Of a stretch of DNA of 64,000 nt, positions 13,681-26,067 are shown in pieces. Every line of letters begins with the position of its first letter. The first letter of the stretch is position 1. Where the stretch lies: the NCBI RefSeq assembly GCF_905475395.1, contig NC_058339.1, forward strand, positions 44,215,172 through 44,279,171. The letters run 5' to 3'. This DNA is from Chrysoperla carnea (lineage: Eukaryota; Arthropoda; Insecta; Neuroptera; Chrysopidae). The notes under the pieces were generated by a model. It had not been told where the DNA came from. It was given only the letters and a program-made list of their open reading frames with translations, and made no database searches. A program made the translations under genes and the position numbers.

Positions 13681-14340
13681 AGCCTTTTTACTAAACGACG
13701 CCTCCTTTCAACTAGCGGTGGCTCCTGCTATCCAGTGCTGAAACCCACATACTGCCAATATGGCGTCGGAAATGCGCAAGATTTTGTTGAACAATGGAAG
13801 AGTGTAGTGACCAAAAGGTGGAAGTAAGTATGCTACAAATAAAAACTGATTTTCAGTTGCAGTACTCAGATACAAACTATGTCGACATTTCAGAGAGTCC
13901 AATTTCTTTGAGAGATGTTCTGGCAAGTCAGTCACCTTTTAATAGCCAGGGATTCCAAAATTGTAATTGTAGGCCTGTTGTGAATAAAAATGTTACAATA
14001 AAGATAAGATGTTCTTGTTTAAAAAACAAAGCTCTTTGTGGATCCAAATGCCATGGAAGTTTTACTTGCGTTAACAAATAATATTTTAATTACTTACATG
14101 TATACTTTGTTATTGAGTTACGCTATTTGATCTCATGACTATGAAATAACAATATGTTCTATTTAAAATTACGTAAATAAACAATTTCTAATGCCAGATA
14201 TTTCATTTTTTTTTTTTTCAAGTAGTCACCTTATTGCATAAAAGGCCTAATCATCGTCAGTTCATTAAATATTTTATTGGACACTTCAGCTGAATATCAC
14301 TCAGATTTCTAATTAAACGGCGTCGTTTAGTAACAAGGTT
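13681..14340 (+). mobile_element. Small inverted-repeat element carrying a cysteine-rich ORF
   Basis: The 12-base sequence CTAAACGACGCC at 13691-13702 is the exact inverse of GGCGTCGTTTAG at 14319-14330. Extending outward, 8 of the next 10 bases also match, giving terminal inverted repeats of about 22 bases. AACAG flanks both sides and may be a short target duplication. The only ORF inside is the one at 13794-14081. The superfamily cannot be assigned. Confidence 0.6.
13794..14081 (+). CDS. Cysteine-rich C-terminal fragment of a transposon-type protein
   Basis: An open frame of 95 residues. The last 35 residues carry the spacing CNC-(16)-CSC-(6)-C-(3)-CHG-(4)-CVN, a zinc-binding-like pattern that I recall from the ends of integrase/transposase-related proteins often annotated in insects as KRAB-A domain-containing 2-like. 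The part before it (ISLRDVLASQSPF) resembles the linker in those proteins. No catalytic domain is present, so this is at most a captured or leftover C-terminal piece. The family link is from memory and needs a search. It sits wholly inside the inverted-repeat element at 13681-14340. Confidence 0.4.
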   Translation: MEECSDQKVEVSMLQIKTDFQLQYSDTNYVDISESPISLRDVLASQSPFNSQGFQNCNCRPVVNKNVTIKIRCSCLKNKALCGSKCHGSFTCVNK

Positions 14341-15853
14341 AACAGACTGTCAACTTCACAGCTAAATAAGGTAGTTGAATACGACATATAGATGAAAGCT
14401 TATCTCAATTTTTTATACATACCAATTTTTCTTGATATTTTCATAGTATTTTATAAAAAGGATTTTAGTTGTAGATTTTAACTAAAACAATTTATTGCCA
14501 TTTTCATTTATTTTAGTTTTTGCGCGTAAAAATATTTTATTGATGTAGAAAGTTTTTTAATTTAATTTGTAAACCAATATCTTTTTCCACGTGAAAGTTC
14601 GTTCATAAAGCTGTCATGAAAAAAATATAAAGAACAAGAATGTCAATAAAGTGATAAATCAACCAAATCGCGTTTTTTTATTACATGATAAGTTGTAAAA
14701 AAAAAGAAGCATTCTGTGTTTATATTTAATCTAACTTTCACGGCAACAACCTCAGCATTTACGTGTAAATAGGCAATTTTGAAGTGTGTGATATTCGAAA
14801 TAATTGGATATTCCACAATATCATATTCGTTCATAATGACTCTAATAGTGGTTTAAATAGTTATAAAAGCTAGTAATATTTATCCTAATACAACTTTTTA
14901 AGAATTACAACTAACAACAATTTACACTGCTAGTTTATCATTTTAAAATTAATTTCAAAGATGTTGATTTCCAATTTGAAAATAAATGTAACCATCAATT
15001 TATATTATTTAAAATATACAATCGTTTCTTCATTTTCAAAAAGTATCTCATATTTAAAATATTTGTTGATATAATTATTTATAAAATTGTATTAATGGTA
15101 ACTTTATGTTTAAATTAATAAATATAATCTTTTATTAAATCTATAAATAAAAAAAACCACTTACGAGATATAAAAATATTTACAACTGAAATCAATTATT
15201 TATAAAATTTAATAATAAAATATACTGAAGTGTTTTTTTTAAGAATTTAATATTATGCTCTATTTTTTAATTATAAAAATTTTTAAATCATTTTTGATGA
15301 AAATATTTTTCTTTGGCAGTACACAGCGTAAAAAATCACGTTGAAAATCAATCATCAATAATTTTTTTAAACAAATCTAATTTATAATGTAAAAATACAG
15401 TAAATATATCAGATGTGTTCAAACATCTTGGTCAATCTGCTTGGCCATCTCAACGTTTTCTTTTTACTGTTCTGTTTTCATTTTTTCTTCAAATTAAATA
15501 AAAATGTTTAAAAAAGACTATTAAGAATATGAGAAAGTATTTAAGGTGGTTTGATACGAATATTTGATAGAATGTTATATTAAATTAAGAATGAATGAAA
15601 AAATAGTGTTAGATTGATGATACTTAACTAGGTAAGAATTTATCGAAGGAGAAAAATAAAAATCGAATAATTTACATCTTGTACTATGCACAGTAAAATT
15701 GTACAAGTGCTTAAATCATCAAATGCAAGTTTGCAGGAATTTGATGTTTATATTTCGAACAAAATTTTCATATATAAGGAGATATAAATCTTCACTTGAT
15801 TTACGAGACACCATTAGATTCCCAAAATGAATTTAAAATGTGGTTAAAACTTT

Positions 15854-16075
15854 TTGAGAGAAGGGCAACTGTCGAGATCATACTTTCAACTAGCTTTACA
15901 AGTGCATGAAAGATTAAATTTGGCACGAAATCAACAATTTGATGGGGAAGACATTTGTATTCAACAGGATAGCCCAACTAGTCGCATCTCGCGTGAAATC
16001 ATAGATGTTTTATCTGAAAAGTTCGGATGTCGTATTATTTTATATCAAAAACTCCCAACTCCCTTTTTTTTTTGA
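15854..16075 (+). other. Unrecognised 73-codon open frame
   Basis: The frame is open from a TTG codon (no ATG); a stop lies just upstream and the end runs into a T-rich tract. Its amino acid make-up is protein-like (for example SREIIDVLSEKFGCRIILYQK) and its base composition is less AT-rich than the surroundings. I do not recognise it. It may be a pseudogene piece, an exon of an unseen gene, or chance. Confidence 0.2.
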
Positions 16076-18340
16076 GATATCCTTTTTGTAAGCGTTTTTC
16101 AAGGTTCAGAAATTGTTTAACATTTTGTTCAAGCAAAATTTTTTGCCAGAAAACAATAATAAGGCCACTATTCTCCTATAAAAAATAAAATGTAAAAATT
16201 AAAAGAAAACTTCAAGAAATTAAATTTTAAATATAATTTTTTGCAGAAGCCATGCTTTCACTGAATTCGATTCATCAAAATAAATTAAATTCTTTAATAA
16301 TAAAAATTTTTAACTTAAATCAAACAACACTAGGTATATAAAAATCAAATATATCAATTCCTGAAGCAGCCGAATCAATCAATCCAATACTAAATAAAAA
16401 CATAGCAGTAACAATATTTTTCTTTAAAATTAAAATATCATTTGTTGCGAGGTTTCACTTTCATTCTTCTGGCTTCTATACTTCTCGTTTAAAAAATAAT
16501 TATTATTTTTGTAACGGTTTACCTACCGAACCACCTTAAACATATCAAACACAAATTAATTTTTTCATAATCAGTCTCGTTTTGAAAATTTTAAAGAGTG
16601 TAAACATGCGAATAAGAACCAATAACAATTTTTTTTATTCTAAAATTATATCGTTACATGTCGTAAATGAGATTAGCTCGGAAGTTCAATTTTTCAACTG
16701 TTTCAAGTTTTCTAAACGAAACCATTATTTTACATAAATAATTCACAAAAATATTTTTTAAATTGTTAGTAATAAAGCAATTTACAGCTATTAGTACAAA
16801 ATTTGAATTGCAAATTTATTTTTATGATTAGCTACAATCCATAATCATAAAAATTAGTGAATTTTCTTTTTGATTCAAATTGTAAAACTATTTTAATGGA
16901 ACTACATAATCGAATCTAAAGATTTCCTACGTGATGTCGAAAGTAATATCATGAAGAAATTTAAAAGGCTTTTAAATTTTTAAGTTTTTACTTTCACCGT
17001 TTTCTAATCATTGTAATTTTATATTACAACCAGATAAAACAAAATTTTTTTTTTAAATATTATTTTTTCAACCTGTGTTACATAAAAATTGTAATTGCAT
17101 CCAATGTTAATTTTTCTAAATAGCAGTGTTGTCAAGTGACAGGATGAGGCTGTGGCAAAGCAGACACATAACGAAGTCTCACCATCATATTATAAATTTT
17201 AAACATCAGTCCAAAAAACCAAAAATATCACTTTGTGATGATTTGTTAAAATTATCGAATCTTTCAATTAAACTTGATTACATATTAAGAAATGTTCTAT
17301 GTATGCTTTTAATTTACTACGCGGATTAAACTTGATTTTCTTTTGTCTCTAACAATGTTCTCTTTGGCCTCTAACAATAGACCTTCTCTCCTGCAGGACA
17401 TTGCATACGTTGTACTTCATGATTAATTGTCATGAATTAGTCACTAGCATACATGCACTACATGCAAGTTCTTTTGAAAAGTACTCTGATGGCATCACAA
17501 ACGGACATGTCGTACTCCTGCAGAGTTACGAGACATTGTCTCCTGCAGGAGAGTGTTCATGTATTCAATTTAATTTGTTTAAAACAAATCTATTATTGGG
17601 GATGTTTAATCAATAATAGGACTAGTGGACCATTTAAAATCGGGTCCTATTTTATCTTTAATTACTTGTAGGCGTTATTATATGCTAAAATCGAACCAAT
17701 TTCACAAAAACATTTAAATAAATATTGTTAAATTGCCATTTTATGTGCAAATAATATTACAATGACTATTGTCTTCTTTTTTTAATTTGCTTTTTTGCGT
17801 TTACACTGCGACGTAAAATTGTGTTTCCCAAAACAAAGTACCGTCGTAAAATTATAGACCTTATACTCCTAGTTGCTTATACAACCAATTACCTCAAAAC
17901 AATAAGAGCGCAGAAATATTACTCGGAACAATGCCTTCTCAAGAGACGTTCTTTTTAAACGTACGTAGTTAAACCAAGATTGTAGACGGCATAGAACAAG
18001 ATACTAATAGTGTACAGAATGCAATTTTTAAATAGAACAATTGCTTGCGGAAGCAAGAAAAGATTAAACTATTTCTACATTTTATCTAATTTAGATTGAA
18101 TACACATGCACGTGTAATTTTTTTAATAACGTACTTTATAATACACTTTACTTTCAGAGTAATTGTTAAAATACTTTTATGCAAACATTTCAGTTAGTGA
18201 TCTAAATAGTTCCACTTCAATGAATTTATTATTAATATTTATTTATAATTAATCCGCCAGTCCAACGAAAAAAAGAACTAATGTCTGCAGTTTTTTTTAC
18301 ACTTATGTGAAAATGAGCACATTGTAAGAATAGCATTATT

Positions 18341-18400
18341 AACCGACTTCAAACCAAAAAAAAGGAGGTTCTCAATTCGACTGTATTTTTTTTTTTTTTT
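18341..18400 (+). repeat. Widespread insect-type repeat fragment (CCGACTTCAAA...GGTTCTCAATTCGACTG)
   Basis: AACCGACTTCAAA, then GGAGGTTCTCAATTCGACTG, then a T-run. I recall this module as common in many insect genomes; its element class is not clear to me. Confidence 0.45.
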
Positions 18401-18947
18401 TCACAACAATAACAAGTGCTTCGATTAAAAATATATTCCAATGTTTGATATTTGTGGTTTACAAGGAATCAAAACTTTATTATTTAAAATAAAAAATTAT
18501 TATTATTTGGCATAAATTAAAATATTTTCTAATATTTGTTATTTCGTTTCTATGGTGTCAAAATTAATTTCTAAAATAATATTTCCATAAATTTACTTCA
18601 CAAGAATTTAATTTACTTTACAACATAGTAGAATTAGATACTTTACAATAGAACGTTAGTTTATATTATGCCACTGTGGCGCTGAGATCTTAAGGTTGTT
18701 AAGAAAGTGGTGGCGGTTTTTAACAACCTTAATAAAGCCCAATAGTGCGGCGTATAGCAATAATGCGTGAAAATTTCGTTAGTATATTTGAGCGTTTTTT
18801 AAATTTCGGCCGACATGTTTGCACAATCTAGTATGACATACATTATTTTACACACAAAATTTATAACCAGTCAAATACTGATTATAACCGTTCACAATCA
18901 AAACACAGAAGGATTAAAAACTAAATTATACAAAAATTGAATAAATT

Positions 18948-18953
18948 TTATTT
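18948..18953 (-). promoter_or_regulatory. Candidate Clock poly(A) signal
   Basis: AATAAA on the minus strand, about 460 bases past the proposed Clock stop codon. Plausible, but the hexamer is common here. Confidence 0.3.
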
Positions 18954-19412
18954 TAATCGATAAAAATGATTAAAAAACAAATCAAATTAAATAAAGCTTC
19001 TTCCCCAATTTTGTAGATATTTTCTTTGATTTTTCAAACAATAAATTCACTACTCCAATTTACTTACGTCAACATAAGCATAGAGGTTGGCAGATTGAAT
19101 GTTTAACGTAATATCATTTGTCATTTGGCGCAAAGTTGTTTTATTTCAATTTTGATTACACATATATTGATTGACTAGTCTCAAAATAATGAATAAATTT
19201 AACAATATTTAATAAATGAATTTTCTAAAAATGTCTGAGGTTAAGAAGGTGATAAATGTTGCTTTACTACACACAAAATTTATATAACACAAATATTACT
19301 GACAATACAATTCATTTAAAAAAAAAAGCAGAAACCATTTGAGTTAAATTCATCACCATTCGTATTTGCAATTAATAATTAAAATTAAAAAACAATTAGC
19401 TAAAATTCAAAC

Positions 19413-22400
19413 TCACTTATTATGTTGAGATATATTTGGATTTGGTGACGCAAACAACATTTGAGCTTGTTGTTGCGTTAATGAAAATGCTGTAGTATCA
19501 TCCATTGGTGCGCTCGATAGTGGTGCTACTAAACTAGAATCCAATGCTGATACTGGTATTTGTACATTTGCCATTCCGGGGTTTGAACATTGTATCGTAT
19601 TTGTTGTACTACTTACACCACCAGAACAAACGTAGGGTACAGTTACCTAAAATAATTCGTATAACTTTATAAAAATTTTTAATATTTACAGAAAAATATT
19701 CATACGCGAAAAATTATGGAGCAGATAACCCAGAATAATTAGAAATGAAGTACATAGATTGTCTCACGACTAGCAAGCAAATTTTTTGTTAGTAAAAAAT
19801 TGAAAGGCATCTATAAACTAAAGTGTTTTTATAAGATGTAAGTAAAGGGTGTCTTAATAAAAAATTACGCCATTTTTGGCCAAAAATTACTATATTACAT
19901 ACTAATTAGTATTTAATATAGTCATACTTGTTTATAATAAATACAAATATGACCAATATAATATCTACTTTCTGGTACATATCTCCAAAATTAACCACAC
20001 ATTTTTAAACAAAAATAATTTCAAAACTTATTAAACTGTTTAATGGGTTCTTATTCAAATGATATAAATAAAGTCCATGTAAAATTCTTATCTCCTAGGC
20101 CAAGTAATTTTGGTGACATGGATGGACATCGGGCAAAAAAGGTTATTATGCAATATGATTAGCTTATTTTACCAAAGCAGATGTAGCTGACGGCTGTTGT
20201 TGGCTGGCATTACTGGGTAAAATTCCTAATCGTGCCATTACTAATTGTTCCGACACCCTTCTCAATTCAGCTTGTTGTTGTCCAATAAGTGCTTGTAATT
20301 CAGCATGTTTTCGTTGCAATTGCGCTTGTACTTGTTGTTGACTAGTAGGATTAGTCAATACAATACTACTATCCGCTGAAACAGACTGCAAACACAAAAA
20401 TAGCAAAATAATTTACATGTTTTGGATCAACAAGAATTTCGGATTTAATTTAAAAATAACAAATTATTATAATTGATCAATTTATAAATTTATTTTAATT
20501 AAATTGTGAGGAAACACTCATAACTTAAATAGGAAAATAAAGATACCAAAATTTGTAATATGCTCTTAGTTACAAGACATTCAGATGCATGATATCTGTG
20601 TACTATTCTTTCATATCTTGCTGTCTTTTTTCAATAATGAAAATACTTTAGTCTGTTGTTTAGACTATTTTATGTTACTTCAATGACTTGATGGCAAATA
20701 TCAAAAATTATAAAACATACCGGAGTGGTGTGTAAGAAGATACACAGTTTAGAAGGTATTATTAGTTGTTAATTTGTAAAGAGTATTAGTTATATCGATT
20801 CTTTAAACTACCTGAATATTATCTCCATTAACTTTTAATTTTCGTGCTCGATTTGTAGAAACAACGTGTTTTAGTTTTATGATGTAATACGTTTTATTAT
20901 TATGTATTTAAAATCCGTTATTTTTATAACTATATATGTGAAATAAATCAGTACCGATACAATACAACTAAAGTCAACTTAAATATTAAAAAATTATTAT
21001 TTTATCCGGCATTCTTGATTGATTCTCTTTATAAATGAATGATCTCATACCGTTGGAATTTGTAATGGTGACACCATAGGTGCTGTAAACGTTGCTAAAA
21101 CTGGTTGAACTGGAATCGCTGCAACAAATTGTGGTTGTTCAACAAATTGCAGTGTTGAGGTGGGTTGCGCTTGGATATTATGCTGTTGTTGCACAGATTG
21201 TTGATGATTTTGTTGTGGCGTTTGATGTATTGGTACTGAATTTGATACTTGAATATGATTTCGAATTGAATTTCGTGTGACGTGTGATTGCTAAAATTTA
21301 TACAAAAATTTAATTAGAAGTAAGTATTTTTTACTTGGCGTGGCCGGTATTGAAATATATTCCCAATTAATAAAAATCGCCAATCTATAAAAAAATTCGA
21401 TTTCGATAGTCTATGCAATCAATTACTATTACTAACAATCTTAACATTCCTAAACACACTATCGAAATCGAATATCTTATAAATGAGTTTTTTTTAGACA
21501 GGAATATATATCGATAAGAAATTTTTTTTAGTGTGTAATTTTAAATACTATTTTCAGTCATTGGTTGACTAAAAATATCTCACGAATTAGCTCACAAATT
21601 TACCATAAAATAAATTATTTTTATCGGTCGGAAAAAAATCAAGATAAGATTGAAAAACCTTACTAATTTTATATGATGATACCTACCGAGGAATGATGAG
21701 TCATAATAGTTTGTCTAGATGCTGGCGAATCAGCTGACATTGACGAACAATCTGACGGAGGTGCTTGAGATCGATGAGATCGGTTCATTTTAGATGATTG
21801 TGACTGTGATGGCCAAGGCGAAGGTGCATTGTTACTTCCAACAGTTGTAGCACCGGGCGAAACACATAACATATCTGTGCCTAAACTAGCCGAATTTTTT
21901 CTATCTTGTTTCATTACATCCGCATAACTAGAATTGATTCAAATTTATTAGCTTAAAATAAATTGGTTTCTAAAATTTACATACCTAACAACTCGATGTG
22001 TACAAACAATGAACTCCGGTTTGGAATTCCATTGATGATATGTGATGTAAAAACGTGTTTGAAGCCAAATCCATTGTTGTCCTTTTGTTAGAAACCGATA
22101 ATAACAAGAAGTACCTTCACCTTTTTGCATCACTAAAAAATTATATCGGACTTAGTAAAAGATTTCATTAACGTAATGTAATACGTAAATCTTGAAATAC
22201 TTACAAGATTCATGGCAAGAAACTACATCGTCTAAATCGTCTACATGATAATAATCATAACCAGACGTTCCAAGTACTTCAAATGGTAAATAACCAATAA
22301 TTGGAGGTGCTCTGTGGTCTAAAAATAAAAATTTCCATTCTAAACTATGCCGTGAAGTAAATTCACTTTTACTTGAATCCACGACACTCATTTCTCGAAT

Positions 22401-24168
22401 TAATTGTGGTACTTGTAATCGTCCAGTTCCAACAAAAACCAGCCTATTAAAACAGAAAAATAAAATAATCAACGTCAAAAAAACAGCTAATATAGTTAAT
22501 TATTTTAATACTCTGCATATGCTTCGTATCAATTTGATCTTTTTATAATTTAGTATTGAAACTTGATGTAAAAGTACATACTTGATTATTAAGAATTTAA
22601 TTCAATTAAACTTAAAGCTGAAATTGCGGCAAATCTATAGTTTATGAAAAAATGTTTAAACAAAAGTAGTATGTTTTAGAAAAAAAAACGAACATTTTTT
22701 CTCATTGAATTTTTCTTATAACAATACAATTTTAAAGACTGATATTGTGGGTCACATAGTTCCTTGACTCATTGTCCTATTATGGAACTTCAAGTCGCTA
22801 GCCCTGTTTTTTTTTAGTAATTGTGTTCACGAACAGATAGACTGTCGGATGAATATACATAGAATTAGTAGGTGATTTTTTGAACTTGCGTACAAATGTT
22901 TGGTATCTAGCATCAATATTTCTCAGCATTACAAACTTTAAACTAAATTTAATAAAAACTAATGTATTACATATATGCAGATTTTAATAACAAAAATACA
23001 ATACAAACTTGAATTGATTACCTTGAATCTAATTCTCCGGAAAAACCACTAAATCTATTATTATCAGCAATAGGAGTTTCTATATCAGATCCTGCAATAA
23101 ATCGAGATAATTAAAAAACATGAATCTTACACATTATTTTTTTGTGGTTTTAAGTAAATTCGCCTCCTTAATTCGAATTTCGAGAGTAGAATATTAAAAA
23201 ATCTAACAAAAAAAAGTATTCAAAATTTTTCAACACAATGAATTTTTTTTTAATTTTCCAGGCTCTTTCGCTTTTTGATTCTAAAATTCTTAGTTTTCGT
23301 GAAAAAAAATGCTAAATTTTGATTTTTTCGATAATGTAATTAAGTATAAATTATAAAATGGGTTGATTTATAGAATATTGATTCAGGCGTAGGTGTATCA
23401 TGCCCGCAATGAATCTAATATCATGAAATCTAAAAGATTTCTTCTAAGTTCTTTATTAGATATCACTTTTGAAAACTTACGAAAATAGCCAACGAAATGA
23501 ATTAATTCGTAAGATGGTGATTCAGATGGAGGTCCACCACGCCTTAAATGGCACGAGAATGATACTTGACTATCTGGGCCTGCAGGTCCTAGTAACGCTG
23601 CATACAATGTACTTTGTTCTTCTTCATAAACCATATCATATATTGTCATGTTTAACAAGTCATTCTGAAATTAATAAAATTAGAAAACTGAACACTTACT
23701 GGTGCACAATAATTTTTTCAGACGACATATATGACTTACCGGTAAATATCCTAGCAATGAAGTGACACTTTCAGATGCGTAAAAGATTTGTCCTGATGAT
23801 GAAAATACCATCATAAAACCATCTAATGCTTCTAATATTAAATGAGTAAATTCTTCATTTGATAAAAATGCGGGTTTCCAATCTTCTTGAATTTCATGAG
23901 CCCTCGATCTTACAGCAATTTCTGTAAAAATGAATTTGTTTTAAACTATCTGCTCAAACTTTTAATAGCATTTTAACTTACCATTGTGATTTTTAAGAAA
24001 AGCTATAGTTGATTTTAGTACGGTGGATTTATCCATTTTACGACTACCTGTCGACACCATAGAGCTCAGCTCATTGACCAACATGTTGAATTGATCCCGA
24101 CGTTTTTTCTCACTCAAATTACGAGACTTTCGTTTTGTGTCATCTTTATCATCGTTGTCTTCATCCAT
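19413..24168 (-). CDS. Clk: CLOCK, bHLH-PAS circadian transcription factor
   Basis: CLOCK pairs with CYCLE in the nucleus, binds E-boxes and drives period and timeless. Ten exons in transcript order: 23982-24168, 23740-23921, 23481-23664, 23022-23091, 22205-22443, 21985-22132, 21687-21927, 21051-21290, 20173-20385, 19413-19646. All have GT-AG junctions and join in phase to 645 residues. The bHLH holds [16 protein letters not shown] and [23 protein letters not shown] runs from about residue 75 ([17 protein letters not shown]); PAS-B from about 208 ([42 protein letters not shown]). Exon 9 encodes a Gln-rich coiled coil ([23 protein letters not shown]) matching the CLOCK exon 19 region of mammals. 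There is no long polyglutamine tract. The ATG is four bases past a CAG acceptor, so a 5' exon lies upstream and was not found. The last exon stops at TGA just before a GTGAGT-like site, so a further 3' exon cannot be excluded. Confidence 0.95.
20164..20385 (-). other. Alternative Clock 3' end by reading through exon 9 donor
   Basis: Exon 9 ends at a weak donor (GTAAAA). If that intron is retained, the frame adds only Val-Lys and stops at TAA (20164-20166), giving a protein of 570 residues that lacks the 77 residues of exon 10. Whether it is used cannot be seen from DNA. Confidence 0.3.
21338..21515. repeat. Inverted repeat in Clock intron 7
   Basis: ATTCGATTTCGATAGT at 21395-21410 and its exact inverse ACTATCGAAATCGAAT at 21458-21473; weaker inverse matching extends outward to TATTGAAATATATTCC and GGAATATATATCGATA. 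Probably a small miniature inverted-repeat transposon. It lies between the exons ending at 21291 and 21686 and does not touch splice sites. Confidence 0.6.
22815..22965 (-). repeat. Repeat family A fragment in a Clock intron
   Basis: Matches the inverted end of family A: TAGGTGATTTT, then TAGCATCAATATTT, then AGCATTACAAACTT, in the order seen at about 39172-39245. It lies in the 578-base intron between Clock exons 4 and 5. Confidence 0.6.
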
Positions 24169-25995
24169 ATCACTGCAAGTTAAGAATGAATAAAATAAAT
24201 AATAAAAAAAAAAAAACTAAACAACATTTAGCCGCGACATTCATTTCAAAACAGGTTACTTTTTGGCTTAAAAGGTAAATAAATAAAAAACACATCCACT
24301 TTGTAACAACGAGACCCATTGTTACAATAAATTTCGACTTTTTACTAAAGTTATTGTTCTTCACTTCAAGAGTTTCAACCACTAACCATTTTTCCATTGA
24401 TATTATTTCAGAGGGTTATATAAAAGTGCATTGTCTTACCGAAAATTTCTTAACTTTTTAAACAACAGTTAGTGCATTTTATTTGATTTCTAACATACTG
24501 AAATAATTTCAGTCAAATCATACTTCCTATCTGATGATCTTCAGAATGAAATATTGCTACAAACAATTAAATTATAAGTTTTTGGAATACTGCGTATTCC
24601 GCAATAGCTAGGCAGATGATTTAAAAGTTATTAAAATAAAATATAGTTCAACAACTGAAACCCCTACAAAATGAATGATACAAGAAAATAATCATCTGAA
24701 ATTGTTATTATAAGTAAAATCCACTACAGTCCGGAGACCTCTATAGTTAAAAAGTTTTCCAGAGAACGGTGCGGTCTTCCGACTATAATGACGATTTTAC
24801 TTGTGTCATAAACATTTTAGAGCTTGATTTTGCAGTCGTCGGGGTTTTAGTTTTAAGCTTTATTTTATTTAAATTATTGTGAGGATATAAAATTTCACAA
24901 TACATATAACAATATATACATTTTTGAAAGTAAGCTCTTTTAATGGATACTCAACATGGTATTAGTAAATTAAATTTTTTTAGTGCATGACTTTGTCCTC
25001 TAGATGGCGCTATATTCAATTTAATGTGACGTCATATAGTCTATAACCAACGTACGATCAAGACGCTTCCAACAATATATATTTTGTCAAATTATGATAA
25101 GTAGTTTAGAAGTGATGATGAAACAAATGAAGCAAAGGCATACATACATGCCGTCAGATTAAAAAGTGCGTATCCGTGCACCACAACATCGTAAATTTTT
25201 CCAAAAAAATTTACTTTGGGTTGTATACAGCCTACAGAGATCATATAGCTTAGGACACATGATAATACTTCCTAATATGAAATTTACACAGAAAACCTGA
25301 TGGTGTAAACTTAAAAATATGAACTTTTTATGAGATTTTTTTGAGTAATTAATAATTTGATACTGTCCATGTTTTCTTACTTTTTAGTTTGTTTCGTTAT
25401 CTACTCAATCTACTGTCATTGGACTTTTTTACTTAAAAAAAAAATTGGTTTCTTTTGCGATTGAACGAAAAGTTATCGAGATGTTTGAAATTGCTTCATG
25501 ATATCGCCCTTCGTATACGATTTTGAGCGACATTTCAGAAACTATTCACTCAATCCTTTTTGGTGTCAATATTAATCAAGAAAACAAATGTCATAGAAAA
25601 CGAAAAAATTTCCGAAAAATCACAAACATCGGGTTAATTCAACGATTGTATGAGTAATTGATATCGCCAAAAATCATTTATCATCTAAAAAATAATCATC
25701 TAATTGTTGAATGAATTGGATTTTTATCCTTTTGAGGCCTTATTACTCATACTTGTAGACACGAAAATTTGGTTGATTTTTTATGAAACTTTTTAATTGA
25801 ATTTTACGCGAAGTACTTAAATTTTTTTAACCTCTGTTTGAGACCGAACTAAAAACTTTGTTGTTAAGTATTATTGTTTTGAAATTTGCTCATAAAAACT
25901 CATATGCAAAGAATATAAGATAGAAGATAAGGTCCCGTATACAGAACACAAATGCCATCTGGTAATGTATGTCCTGTAAATACTACTGTATCTAC

Positions 25996-26067
25996 AGCAG
26001 AATCAGAGTACATGTTATGGACTAGACTCACAATCCAGAGGTCCGTAGATTGAAACTACGCTCTGCT
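25996..26067 (+). pseudogene. Initiator tRNA-Met pseudogene
   Basis: Exactly 72 bases that fold partly as a tRNA: acceptor AGCAGAA/CTCTGCT pairs 6 of 7, the T arm CGTAG/CTACG pairs 5 of 5, and the anticodon stem pairs 4 of 5. The 3' half CCAGAGGTCCGTAGATTGAA reads like initiator tRNA-Met, including A at the first T-loop position, an initiator hallmark. The anticodon place reads CAC instead of CAT, the D arm does not pair, and box B reads ATTGAAAC instead of ATCGAAAC. A T-run at 26075-26082 could be the old Pol III stop. It is almost certainly not functional. Confidence 0.75.

Larger units (their letters stand above)
14341..19412. other. AT-rich region between the inverted-repeat element and Clock
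   Basis: No confirmed gene. It includes an unexplained ORF (15854-16075), three CTCCTGCAG copies (about 17390-17550), a repeat-like block near 18341-18400, a perfect 11-base hairpin near 18690-18731, and the Clock 3' UTR at its right end. Confidence 0.5.
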
